This document shows, piece after piece, positions 19,991-29,900 of a DNA stretch of 64,000 bases (positions are counted from its first letter, which is position 1; each line of letters begins with the position of its first letter). Source of the stretch: JBALVT01 sp965262875 (GTDB taxonomy: Bacteria; Pseudomonadota; Gammaproteobacteria; Pseudomonadales; Halieaceae). The stretch lies in contig CBDHGD010000003.1 in NCBI GenBank assembly GCA_965262875.1, forward strand, positions 1-64,000. The letters run 5' to 3'. The notes beneath the pieces are model-generated. The model was not told the DNA's origin. It saw nothing but the letters and a program-made list of their open reading frames with translations, and made no database searches. The position numbers and the translations under genes are program-made.

Positions 19991-21315
19991 GCAATGGGGC
20001 GGATCGTACGTTCCACAGCATTGCTGTCCATCTCGATGCGCCCGTCGTTTAGAAACAGGATTAGGCCGTCCCAGTATTTGGCAATGTACTTGAGTGCCGC
20101 TCCCGTTGGGGATTTGACTGACACTTGTGTTCTGGCGTGATCCAGCCATGCCTTGAAGGCAATTATCTTTGGGGTGCTCTTTTCCTGTCGCATAGCAAGA
20201 CGCTCATTGGCAGACCCACCGCGCATTTGAGCCTCGATGCGATAAAGGGCGGCGATCTGCTTGAGGCCTTCCTCGGCAATCGGGGCTACATTGTTGTGCG
20301 TTAGCTCGTGCAATTTGCGACGTGCGTGTGCCCAGCAATACGCCAGTTGAATGGGCGCATTGGTTTTGGGATCAAGCAAGCGGTTGTAACCTGCATAGCC
20401 GTCCACTTGCAGAATACCACCAAAGCCCTGCAAAATATCATCCGCATATTTACCTGCCCGCCCCGGTGCATAGGTGAAGGCGACCCCGGGCGAAGCGTCT
20501 CCATCCCAAGGCCGATCATCACGAGCCAAGGCCCAAAAGTATCCGGTTTTGACCTTCTTTCGCCCCGGATCCAACACCGGGGCCGTTGTTTCGTCCATAA
20601 ACAGCTTGGACGATTGCTTGAGGTTGGCCAGCAGGCACTCATAACCCGGCTTCAGTTCGTATGCTGCTTTACCGACCCAGGATGCCAAGGTGGAACGATC
20701 CAGATCAACGCCCTGTCGCGCATATATTTGTGACTGGCGATACAGCGGCAAATGGTCAGCGTATTTGGAAACAATCACGCTGGCCACGGTTGCCTCGGTC
20801 GGCATACCACCTTCAATCAGTCGGGGCTTTGCCGGAGCCTGCACAATGCCCGCTTCGCAGGAACGACAGGCGTATTTTGGGCGGCGGGTAACTATCACAC
20901 GGAATTGCGCAGGGATAATGTCGAGCCGCTCAGAGGTGTCTTCACCAATGATGTGGCGTTCCGCCCCACAACTGCATTGGGTGTCTTCTGGCTCGATTAC
21001 CTCTTCAACGCGCGGCAAATGTTTGGGTAAATGGCCACGGTTGGATTTACGCGGTTTGCCCGGGCGCAAAGCAACATCTGCATCCCGCTCCGCATGAATG
21101 GTCTCAATAGCTGTTTCAATATCCTCAAACGCCAATTCGTATTGGCTTGGATCAACCTTCTCTGATTTTGCCCCGAACAACGCTCGTTTGAAGTCTGCAA
21201 CAAGCTTTTCCAGCCGCTCAATCCGTTCCTGCTTGCGCAGATTGCGGCCCTCGGAGGCCATGATAATAGCCTTCAAAGCAGCAATATCATCAGGAAGATC
21301 GGCGGCATTCGTCAT
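19991..21315 (-). pseudogene. tnpC: IS66 tnpC, 5' part
   Basis: N-terminal and central IS66 transposase: leucine-zipper helix (RKQERIERLEKLVADFKRALFG), zinc-finger CSCGAERH...CRSCEAG, then the DDE residues in LFMDETTAPVLDPG, LQVDGYAGYNRL and DSNAVERTIRPIA. The frame ends four codons into the inserted element (stop at 19981). The missing C-terminus is at 16653-16852. Confidence 0.9.
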
Positions 21316-21369
21316 GCCCGGTTGTTACCAAATCCAACCCGTAATTACCTGTCTAAACGCTGTTGTGAT

Positions 21370-21723
21370 TCACTCTGCCGCAGTCGGTGGACGCACCTCC
21401 AAAGCATGGACTTTGCGCCAATCCAGCCCAGCAAAAAGCGCTTCGAACTGTGCATGGTTAAGCCGCATCATGCCGTTGGAAATAGCAGGCCATTTAAACA
21501 CGTGCTCTTCCAGTCGCTTATAGGCCATCACCAAACCGGACCCGTCCCAATACAGCAGCTTCAGCCGATCCGCCCGCTTCGAGCGGAACACATAAACGGT
21601 GCCGGTGAATGGATCCTTGTGCAGATGGTTCTGCACCAACGCTGCCAGACCATTATGGCCCTTGCGAAAGTCCACAGGTTCTGTCGCCACAAATATCCGC
21701 AGCCGGTTGGACGGAAAGATCAT
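21370..21723 (-). CDS. tnpB: IS66 accessory protein TnpB
   Basis: 117 aa, intact IS66 Orf2: VATEPVDFRKGHNGLAALV, FRSKRADRLKLLYWDGSGLVMAYKRLE and a C-terminal tail with LDWRKV. Required for IS66 transposition, mechanism unclear. Its start overlaps the tnpA stop (ATGA). Confidence 0.92.
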   Translation of the reverse strand: MIFPSNRLRIFVATEPVDFRKGHNGLAALVQNHLHKDPFTGTVYVFRSKRADRLKLLYWDGSGLVMAYKRLEEHVFKWPAISNGMMRLNHAQFEALFAGLDWRKVHALEVRPPTAAE

Positions 21724-22112
21724 GCGGTGGCATTCAGGGCGCGCGCAATCTCGGCAATCCGGCTCGCCAGTGTTGCCACATCCAGCCGCACCATCACCTC
21801 GCCCCGGATCACATCCAGCGTGCCGCAGGCAACCGGTGCATCAACACCGCTTTCTTCCTGCAAAACCAGGGGCGCAAATCCCACATTCTCGGATACCGCT
21901 GGCAAAACCAGCTTGCCTTCACGCGCTTGACGCCGCCATTCAGATAGATGGTTCGGTTGCAAATCATACCGACGCGCAACCGCGTTCACGGTCGCACCTT
22001 CAACCAGTGTTTCTGCCACAATCCGACCCTTCAAATCATCCGGCCAACGTCGCTGACCCCGAGGGCCGACGATCAAATCAATCTCACTGATAAACTCCGC
22101 TGAGCGCTCCAT
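21720..22112 (-). CDS. tnpA: IS66 accessory protein TnpA
   Basis: About 130 aa. It carries the IS3/IS66 Orf1 helix-turn-helix: RRWPDDLKGRIVAETLVEG, then VNAVARRYDLQPNHLSEWRR. The ATG at 22112 has an AAAGGAG ribosome site; upstream in-frame codons run into the terminal repeat and are not used. Overlaps tnpB by four bases. Confidence 0.88.
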   Translation of the reverse strand: MERSAEFISEIDLIVGPRGQRRWPDDLKGRIVAETLVEGATVNAVARRYDLQPNHLSEWRRQAREGKLVLPAVSENVGFAPLVLQEESGVDAPVACGTLDVIRGEVMVRLDVATLASRIAEIARALNATA

Positions 22113-22197
22113 GGAGAAACTCCTTTCCAAACTACAAGAAAGAACTGAATCGCAGATCGCGACCTCAAGCGTAAGGTGGGGGCGGGACAACGCTTAC

Positions 22198-23179
22198 GAT
22201 TTATCATCGTTTGGCACAGAACTTTCCTCAGATTTCCGTTCAAAGCGGCGTTAATATGCGGATCGCCGACTTGCGGCATGTCGGTCAGTGGATCGACTTT
22301 CTCAAGACAGAGGTTTTCAGGCAGGATCGCTTGCTGACCGAAGTGCTCAGGCAGGGGCTGTTGAACAACTTCATGGAAAAAACCGCCAACATCCCAGAGA
22401 CAAGATCATCGGATGCGTTGTACGTCGACCCTGCCTTACTGTGGAATCTGTGTTGTGAAGAACACGTCCGTCCCCACCTGTCCCATCTGCTTCGGTTCCT
22501 GAAAGCACTGAAAATTGATGAATATGAACGTCTGCGCGGGTCACGCCATGGCGACGCGCAAGCCGTGGTATCCACCATCCACAAAGTGAAAGGTTTGGAG
22601 TTCGACAATGTCGTGATCGTTCCATCCAAGACACGTTTTGGCAAACATGGGGCGTCAACCGACGCGCTTGAAAGAGATGCTGCCGAAGAGGCTAGGCTGC
22701 TCTATGTAGCGATGACGCGGGCGAAGTCGCGCCTAGTGTATTTTGTTGGAGATCGTGAGCGGAGATGGGCTCGCTCTTCTCCGGATGTGAGTGATGCGGA
22801 ACATGAAAAAAACAAGATATTGGAGGGTGGTCACGATGAAGTAAGTCTCGGTTGGTCCACGCAAAAAAGCCCTTACCACCTGGACCCAGACGCCTGCCAT
22901 CACTATATCGAGCAAGAGGTTTGTGTAGGTGACCAGATTTCACTGGGTGGCAGAGGCGCCGGTGCCAACATGGAGCTTCTACATTGTGGGCCGTCGGGAA
23001 AAACACGGCAGATAGGATTTCTAGCTCAAAAGATCAAAGCCGGGAACGACAACTCAGAGCTTGAGGTGAGTGCCGTTGTACGGTTTCGCCCAGATGAAAT
23101 AGATTCGGAGAAGGTCGGCAAACTGGTTGCGGATCGTGGGTGGGGATATGTCGTATTGGTTGCGGGGCGGCTGCGGTAG
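22198..23179 (+). pseudogene. UvrD-like SF1 helicase, 3' part
   Basis: Rest of the helicase begun at 14689: motif V block AVVSTIHKVKGLEFDNVVIV, motif VI RLLYVAMTRAKSRLVYF, then a C-terminal extension of about 150 residues ending GWGYVVLVAGRLR. The 8-bp duplication GATTTATC opens it. Frame agreement with the 5' part is exact, and no further damage is seen, so the insertion appears recent. Confidence 0.85.
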
Positions 23180-23265
23180 CATTGGCCCGTGCATACCTAG
23201 GTCTGGACAGAAGTTCTCAATTTGACCTTCTGTAACAATATAGATCCCTAACTCGTTCAAAGCTG

Positions 23266-23358
23266 TAATACCAATGAACATAGTATCTGACTCATTTTCA
23301 GGGTTCCCTTGGCGCGGAATATGTGAATCAATGTCCCGACAAACATGGGGGATATTAT
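23266..23358 (+). repeat. 93-bp left end of an IS630-type element
   Basis: Identical over 93 bp to 34586-34678, where it directly precedes the start of an IS630-type transposase relic. Here it is followed at once by the IS91 region, so it is an orphan end. Confidence 0.7.
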
Positions 23359-23491
23359 ACCAAAGTGCGTAGCCTACAACCCATTTCTGTGAGGCTTGGA
23401 ACAAGCTCATGAACCAACCTTGGCGCATTCGATCAATCGGTATGCGAGATTGGGATTATGGGATTATGGGTTGTAGGCTACGCACTTTGGT

Positions 23492-24109
23492 ATGAGAGAG
23501 CCGAGCCGGGTGCCACTGGTTCTGAGCCAGAAGGAGATCAAGCGTATTTTGGCCATGGCCCCAAGCCTGAAGGCGCGGGTGATGCTGTCGCTCGCCTATG
23601 GCTGTGGCATGCGTGCGGGCGAAGTTGTTCGGCTTAAAGTCGGCAATATTGACAGCGCTCAAAAGATCATTCGGATTGTCCAAGCCAAGGGACGTAAGGA
23701 CCGGAATGTCATGCTGCCAGCGGATATTCTGGTCCTGCTGCGCGACTGGTGGAAAGAGCGGCCGACCGGTCAGGACAAGGATGTGCCAGCACCCGAGCGG
23801 GTCCTCTTTCCCGGCTATCGGGGAAAGCACCTCTCGGCACGGCAGATTTCGCGGCTGTTCAAAGAGACCGCAGGTGAAGCCGGGATCACCAAACCGGTCA
23901 CTCTGCATACACTTCGCCATTCTTTCGCGACCCACCTCCTAGAACGCGGTGTGGATATCAGGGTGATCCAAGCGCTGCTGGGACATTCCAAACTCACGAC
24001 AACGGCGCGATACGCCCGTGTCGCCACCGGGATGATCGCGGCTGTAGATAGCCCGTTGGATGATTTGAATGCGGTTGAACGCAAGAAGGGCAGGCCCAAG
24101 CCTTCATAG
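23492..24109 (+). pseudogene. Tyrosine recombinase, N-terminally truncated
   Basis: 205 aa carrying the whole catalytic domain: MRAGEV (Arg I), KGRKDR (Lys), HTLRHSFAT (HxxR), LGHSKLTTTARYARV (His and nucleophile Tyr). The N-terminal core-binding domain, normally about 90-100 residues, is missing. Upstream the frame meets a stop inside the inverted repeat, which also contains this ATG. Probably inactive. It precedes the IS91 transposase by 6 bp. Confidence 0.75.
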
Positions 24110-24115
24110 GCCACC

Positions 24116-25315
24116 ATGCCCAGCCCATCACTGGAGGTCGCGGACATATTCCGCGCCCATGGTGCTGCCTGGCGCGCTGCGAACGCGGGGCATGTTGGCT
24201 TGAATCAGATGAAAGTGATGTCTGCCATCGAGCGTTGTCGCACGGCGGCCCTTGGTGGCCATGTTGCGCGGTGCGCTGACTGCGCCTATGAGCACATCGC
24301 CTATAATTCATGCCGGAACAGGCATTGCCCCAAATGTCAGTCGGGCGCGGCAAAAGCTTGGCTCGCAGCACGTGAGGCCGAACTCCTACCCGTGCGATAT
24401 TTCCACCTCGTCTTTACTCTGCCCAAACCGATTGCTGACATCGCGTACCAAAATAAGCGCGAGATCTACAATCTACTGATGCGGGCAAGTGCCAATACCG
24501 TAATCAAGATTGCCGCCGACGCGAAGCATCTTGGTGCCCGGGCGGGCATGATTTCGGTGCTGCACACTTGGGGCTCGGCAATGACGCATCACCCCCACGT
24601 CCACATGATTGTCCCCGGAGGCGGCTTGTCTACAGATAGTGCAAAGTGGATTGCCTGCCGCAAGAACTTCTTCCTGTCCGTGCGTGTGCTGTCGCGCCTT
24701 TACCAGCGGCTCATTCTGGAAGGCCTGAACAAGTTGCACGATGTTGGGAAGTTGCAATTCTTCGGCAATCACGCAAACCTTATCGACAAGGCCGCCTTTG
24801 ACGATTTCCTCAAGCCACTGCGCAAAATCGACTGGGTCGTCTACGCCAAAGAACCCTTCGCCGGGCCAAAGGCTGTGCTGGCATATCTGTCGCGCTACAC
24901 TCACAGGGTTGCGATTTCTAACAGCCGCTTGATCCATGTCGATGAGCGCGGCGTCACCTTCCACGTCAAGGATTACCGTGTCAAAGGCGCAGGCCAGTAC
25001 ACCACCATGACCTTGGCAACGGCCGAGTTCATCCGTCGGTTCCTGATCCATGTGCTCCCCAAAGGCCAGCACCGCATCCGCCACTACGGGTTCTTTGGAA
25101 ACGGCAACCGTGCCGCGAATATCGCCAGGATCAGGGCATTACTCAGGGCCAAAGCGCCAGATAGCGATTATGACCCCGCCGAGAGCACAGATGGACTCCA
25201 CCGCGCACTTGCATTTCCTTGCCCGTGCTGCGGTGGGCAACTGATCATCGTCGAAACGTTCGCTCCACAACAACAGCCCAGAGCACCACCTGTCAGGACA
25301 AGGCCCGCAGCATGA
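24116..25315 (+). CDS. IS91-family rolling-circle transposase
   Basis: 399 aa. N-terminal zinc finger (CADCAYEHIAYNSCRNRHCPKCQ spacing), HUH motif in HHPHVHMIVPGGG, and the double-tyrosine motif in YLSRYTHRVAIS. Acts on one strand at the element origin and moves by rolling-circle transposition; elements of this family can mobilise neighbouring DNA. It looks intact and ends with a proline-rich tail. Confidence 0.9.
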   Translation: MPSPSLEVADIFRAHGAAWRAANAGHVGLNQMKVMSAIERCRTAALGGHVARCADCAYEHIAYNSCRNRHCPKCQSGAAKAWLAAREAELLPVRYFHLVFTLPKPIADIAYQNKREIYNLLMRASANTVIKIAADAKHLGARAGMISVLHTWGSAMTHHPHVHMIVPGGGLSTDSAKWIACRKNFFLSVRVLSRLYQRLILEGLNKLHDVGKLQFFGNHANLIDKAAFDDFLKPLRKIDWVVYAKEPFAGPKAVLAYLSRYTHRVAISNSRLIHVDERGVTFHVKDYRVKGAGQYTTMTLATAEFIRRFLIHVLPKGQHRIRHYGFFGNGNRAANIARIRALLRAKAPDSDYDPAESTDGLHRALAFPCPCCGGQLIIVETFAPQQQPRAPPVRTRPAA

Positions 25316-25879
25316 CACCTACCGCGCCACACAATGTCAATTTCCACCTCAGCTTCGCGCCACACGGCCTGCGGACCAGCAGTCCTGTGCAAATCCATAA
25401 CACCGTGGCAAAAAAATTGCCGAAACCTTTGGCAAGCAACCTATATCGTCGACAAACTTACAAAACTCATGATGAATCTGAGTGCACAAGCCCCGCAAAG
25501 GCCTCCTGCACAGACAGATCTCATGCAGCGATTACCTTTAAATCCCCATAAACACCGCTGATCCACACAGACCAACCCCGCGATTTCCCGCTTGAGCGCT
25601 TCTCCGACGCCAGGCAACGCATCGCGCTGCTCAAACGTCACGCGTGTGGCGTCCGAGAAACCTGCACCAAGCACCAAAGCGGATGCGTCAACCCACCATA
25701 CTCGGGTGTTCCTTTGCTGGGACTGCTTGGCGATCCCTGCATCAACGTGTGATCGATGAATTGCCAAATGCCGTCAGGCAGCTGTCAGATGCAAGTGAAT
25801 ATGCGTACCATCTATCGGTAATTTACATTCAAGATAAGTTATTTATGGGCCTCTATAGGATTGATTTAGACGTAGAGCA
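25316..25879. other. 564-bp region, IS91 right end and unassigned relic
   Basis: No convincing gene. The first about 130 bp should hold the IS91 right end. On the plus strand about 25560-25760 encodes PLERFSDARQRIALLKRHACGV...ETCTKHQSGCVNPPY, which looks like a real but truncated coding piece with no start. It was not identified. The end near 25880 borders the metabolic cassette. Confidence 0.35.
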
Positions 25880-27037
25880 CTATCGTGGTAAACTGCCTGA
25901 AAGTGCGTCCAAGAAAATAGCTTTTAGATCTTTGGCCGTTATTTCCCGAGGATTGAACGCTGTCGATGGATCTGCCAGCGCCTTAATCGCAATCTCGTCC
26001 GCTCGTTCATCCGTGATCCCAACTTGTGCCAGAGTATGTGGAATTCCCAGTTCCTCTCGAAATGCGAGGACCCAGTCCAAAAAGTCGTCAAAACTGGTTC
26101 CAATTTCCAGCATGCGGACAACGCGCGACACTTTTTTCTCAATAGCGGGTCGGTTGAAGGAGATAACGTAGGGCAGCAGGATCGCGTTGGCCAAACCATG
26201 ATGTAGCCCGTAAACCGCGCCAAGAGGGTGGGCAATAGAGTGGACCGCGCCGAGGCCTTTTTGAAACGCTACGCCGCCCATCATTGAGGCCGAGAACATC
26301 ATCAAGCGTGCCTCAATGTCGGTTCCATCTTTTGTCGCGCGGGGTAAAAAGTCTTTCGTCAAGCGCATGCTCTCAAGCGCAATACCATCCGCCATCGGAT
26401 GAAAGCTATCGATACAAAATGTTTCGAATGAATGGGTTAAGGCGTCCATGCCCGTTGCCGCCGTCAGATGAGCAGGAAGGGCCATAGCGAGTTCCGGATC
26501 ACCGAGAACGAATTCGGGCAACATTTTGGGGTGGAAAATGATTTTTTTTTCATCAGTTTTCTGATTGGTTAAAACCGCCGCGCGGCCTACTTCGGAACCG
26601 GTTCCTGCGGTGGTTGGCACAGCGATGATTGGCGCGATGACATTCGCATCTGCGCGGGCCCACCAATCGCCAATATCCTCCAAATCCCAGACAGGAATTA
26701 TTTGACGTGCCATAAGGGCGACAAGCTTGCCGACATCCATGGCAGAGCCGCCACCAATTGCGATAACCCCGTCGTGGTTTCCGTCTAAGAAAGCCTTAAT
26801 GCCGGCATCAAGATTTGCGTCCACAGGATTTCCCTGAACGTCAGAAAATAGTGCAGCCGAGGGCAAAAGCGCTTGTGCGCGTTGGATCATTTCATGGTCC
26901 AGTAGTCCAGCGTCGGTTACAATAAGTGGTGCCTTCATCCCGACTTTGCTCACCAATTCCGGCAATTGGTTTAGACACCCTGCCCCAACGCGAATGTCTG
27001 TTGGGTAGGTCCAGTGGCACTGAATCGAGTTTTTCAT
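25880..27037 (-). CDS. Iron-containing alcohol dehydrogenase
   Basis: 385 aa group III (iron) alcohol dehydrogenase, NAD(P)-dependent interconversion of an alcohol and aldehyde. NAD-binding IAIGGGSAMDVGK, AVPTTAGTGSE and the metal ligands in LGDPELA, DALTHSFET and SIAHPLGAVYGLHHG are all present. The ATG at 27037 has an AAGGA site; the longer TTG start is less likely. It is the last gene of the minus-strand cassette, 14 bp after the ligase gene. In this context the substrate may be a gamma-glutamyl-alkanolamide made by the ligase; the aldehyde dehydrogenase and amidase expected next are absent, possibly lost when IS elements landed at 25.3-25.9 kb. Confidence 0.85.
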   Translation of the reverse strand: MKNSIQCHWTYPTDIRVGAGCLNQLPELVSKVGMKAPLIVTDAGLLDHEMIQRAQALLPSAALFSDVQGNPVDANLDAGIKAFLDGNHDGVIAIGGGSAMDVGKLVALMARQIIPVWDLEDIGDWWARADANVIAPIIAVPTTAGTGSEVGRAAVLTNQKTDEKKIIFHPKMLPEFVLGDPELAMALPAHLTAATGMDALTHSFETFCIDSFHPMADGIALESMRLTKDFLPRATKDGTDIEARLMMFSASMMGGVAFQKGLGAVHSIAHPLGAVYGLHHGLANAILLPYVISFNRPAIEKKVSRVVRMLEIGTSFDDFLDWVLAFREELGIPHTLAQVGITDERADEIAIKALADPSTAFNPREITAKDLKAIFLDALSGSLPR

Positions 27038-27051
27038 TTGTTTGGTCCTTA

Positions 27052-28362
27052 TCAAATCATCTCGAAGTAGCGGGTGAGTTCCCAGTCAGAGACATGGGCG
27101 CGATATTTCTGTTCTTCAGCAATCCGTGACTTTGAGAAATGTTCTACAAAGTTATCGCCGAACCAAGTGCGGGCCATGTCGGAGCCCCTCAGGCCTTCGG
27201 CGGCCTCACCGAGGGTGGCAGGAAATGCTAGGCCTTTTGGTGGCGTATCGTCATAGGCGTTGCCTGTCACTGGCGCTGTGGGTTCAATGCGGTTCTCGAT
27301 GCCAGCCAAACCAGAAGCTAGAGCTGCTGCAAAGACGAGGTAAGGGTTGGCATCAGCTGAAGTCACACGATACTCCACTCGTCGCGATCCCGCGCCCGTT
27401 CCAACAACACGCAAGGCACATGTGCGGTTATCTAACCCCCAACTTGACCACGTTGGGGCCCAGTAACCGGGTGTAAGTCGCGTAAATGAGTTAACTGTGG
27501 GGGCCGTCATCGCAAGAAGTTCAGCCATATAGCGTTGCTGTCCACCAAGAAAATACCGCGCCGTTTCTGACATCTGCCATTCAGCGGATGTATCAAAAAA
27601 AACAGGGGTTTTATTGCGTTTCAGGGACATGTGTAAATGTCCACCACATCCTGGCAAATCCAATGCGGGCTTAGCCATATAGCACAGACTAATGCCTTGT
27701 TTCTGAGCCCATATCTTGGAGAACGTCTTAAGTATAGCCGCGCGATCAGGAACTTCTATACCTTGGCTAGGGCTAAGGGCGAATTCGATTGCGCCGGCTC
27801 CGGCTTCGGGATGCAGCGCTTCAATCGGGGTGTCCAAACCTTCGGACAGACTCAAAAGCCCTGTAAAAAATTCTTCGTGCACATTTTGACGGATAAAAGA
27901 ATAGCCGCCCGTTGATGCTGTCAAAGGGACAAGATCACGGAACCCTTTTTCCTGTGCTGTTGCCACGGTTTCAGCAAAGGCAAAGGCCTCGTACTCAAAC
28001 CCAGCCATTATCTCGAACCCCATATCCGCAGCGCGTTCCAAAATACGCCCCGCTAAACGGCGGGGACAACAATAAGCACCTTTGCCGGTAAATTCAATTA
28101 GATGAAATTCTTGACCTGTTTCTGGAATGTTTCGTTTGGTATTTTCTGCCACACGCACGTCGTCATCGGGAAAACCATTATTCCAGCCCGTGTAGTCATT
28201 TTCATAAAGTTCATCACGCAAGTCCCAGCCGAAGACGACCGAGCAAAACGCGCTGCCGCTTTCTCGAATTTTATCGAATTTGTCTTTGGAGAGGTATTTT
28301 CCTCGAATTACACCATCTAGATCCACTAAACCTAATTGTACATGGGAATGCGTTTTTGTCAT
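27052..28362 (-). CDS. Glutamine-synthetase-like gamma-glutamyl-amine ligase
   Basis: 436 aa. The glutamine synthetase fold is recognisable: FEYEAFAF (metal site), GAGAIEFALSP, GCGGHLHMS (the ATP/ammonium-side histidine), VNSFTRLTPGYWAP and RRVEYRVTSADANPYL. It lacks the adenylylation-loop features of housekeeping GlnA and falls with type III / PuuA / GlnA4-like ligases that join glutamate to amines. The substrate is not visible from sequence. Beside an importer and an alcohol dehydrogenase, a gamma-glutamylation route for ethanolamine or a related amino alcohol is a reasonable inference. Confidence 0.75.
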   Translation of the reverse strand: MTKTHSHVQLGLVDLDGVIRGKYLSKDKFDKIRESGSAFCSVVFGWDLRDELYENDYTGWNNGFPDDDVRVAENTKRNIPETGQEFHLIEFTGKGAYCCPRRLAGRILERAADMGFEIMAGFEYEAFAFAETVATAQEKGFRDLVPLTASTGGYSFIRQNVHEEFFTGLLSLSEGLDTPIEALHPEAGAGAIEFALSPSQGIEVPDRAAILKTFSKIWAQKQGISLCYMAKPALDLPGCGGHLHMSLKRNKTPVFFDTSAEWQMSETARYFLGGQQRYMAELLAMTAPTVNSFTRLTPGYWAPTWSSWGLDNRTCALRVVGTGAGSRRVEYRVTSADANPYLVFAAALASGLAGIENRIEPTAPVTGNAYDDTPPKGLAFPATLGEAAEGLRGSDMARTWFGDNFVEHFSKSRIAEEQKYRAHVSDWELTRYFEMI

Positions 28363-28415
28363 CTCTTACCTACTACCTTCGTTCTAGTAATTTTTATGAT
28401 GCCCGCATCCACTGA

Positions 28416-29112
28416 TCAGGCCCCCAAATATGCGCGTGCGACGTCGGGATCGTGCAACAGCGTATCGGCCGCACCCTCCAAGGCAATCTTGCCAGTTTCC
28501 ATCACATATCCATGATCGGCCAAGGTAAGCGCCAGATGTGCGTTTTGCTCAACCAAAACAATGGACACACCGTTGTTTCGCAGCTTTACGATCAGCTCGG
28601 CAATATCGTCGATGATAACCGGTGCCAGTCCTAGGCTTGGTTCGTCCATCAGTATGACCTTAGGCCGGGCCATGATCGCACGGCCCATCGCAACCATTTG
28701 TTGCTGACCACCGCTCAACTCACCAGACAATTGAAGACGTTTTTCTTTTAAAATGGGGAACTGCTCATAAACGCTTTCCAATTCGGACTGGGCGCGCTTT
28801 TTATCGTTGGAAAGGTAAGCACCGAGCTTGAGGTTATCTTCAACCGTCATCAGTTTGAACAAGCGACGGCCTTCGGGCACGTGTGCAATTCCCATTTCAA
28901 CGATATCGTGAGGAGAGGCTTTTTCAATGCGCTGTCCGTCAAAAATAATTTCTCCAGACGACGCTTTTTCCAGCCCAGAAATGGCTCTCAAAATAGACGA
29001 TTTTCCAGCCCCGTTCGCGCCAATTAGCGTTGCGATATGGCCTTGTTGCAGATGCATCGAAATCCCCTGAACAGCTTCGATCTTACCGTAGTGAATGCGC
29101 AAGTTATTGATC

Positions 29113-29123
<11 letters not shown>
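28416..29123 (-). CDS. livF: ABC importer ATPase, LivF type
   Basis: Branched-chain amino acid-type (HAAT) ATPase, about 235 aa. Walker A GANGAGKSS, signature LSGGQQQM, Walker B VILMDEPSLGLAP and the H-loop region EQNAH are intact. The ATG at 29123 has a GGGGAG site and overlaps the end of livG by 11 bp. Drives uptake across the inner membrane with LivG. Confidence 0.9.
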
Positions 29124-29898
<775 letters not shown>

Positions 29899-29900
29899 TT

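Larger units (their letters stand above)
16853..19991 (+). mobile_element. Large serine recombinase element inserted in IS66 tnpC
   Basis: About 3.1 kb, bounded by the two halves of tnpC. The split falls in the strongly conserved TIRPIA-LNRKN region that follows the catalytic glutamate. Both junctions share a GC dinucleotide (16852-16853 and 19991-19992), as expected for serine recombinases, which exchange strands around a two-base core. It holds a possible upstream ORF, a 55-aa ORF and the recombinase, itself interrupted by an IS200. Exact ends are inferred from tnpC continuity. Confidence 0.7.
16631..22197 (-). mobile_element. IS66-family element (tnpA-tnpB-tnpC) carrying a nested insertion
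   Basis: Ends carry the IS66 terminal repeat GTAAGCG(G/T)TGTCCCG (16631 on and, inverted, up to 22197). It is flanked by perfect 8-bp direct repeats GATTTATC at 16623-16630 and 22198-22205. The internal serine-recombinase element (about 3.1 kb) splits tnpC; without it the element would be about 2.4 kb, normal for IS66. A 73-bp solo end of the same element lies at 35080-35152. Confidence 0.92.
23357..25315 (+). mobile_element. IS91-type element with tyrosine recombinase and HUH transposase
   Basis: Contains a tyrosine recombinase gene and an IS91-type rolling-circle transposase in tandem, a known arrangement in one IS91 branch. The left side has 28-bp perfect inverted arms at 23357-23384 and 23466-23493. 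The right end (origin side) is not fixed; it lies somewhere in 25316-25450. No target duplication is expected for this family. Confidence 0.65.
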
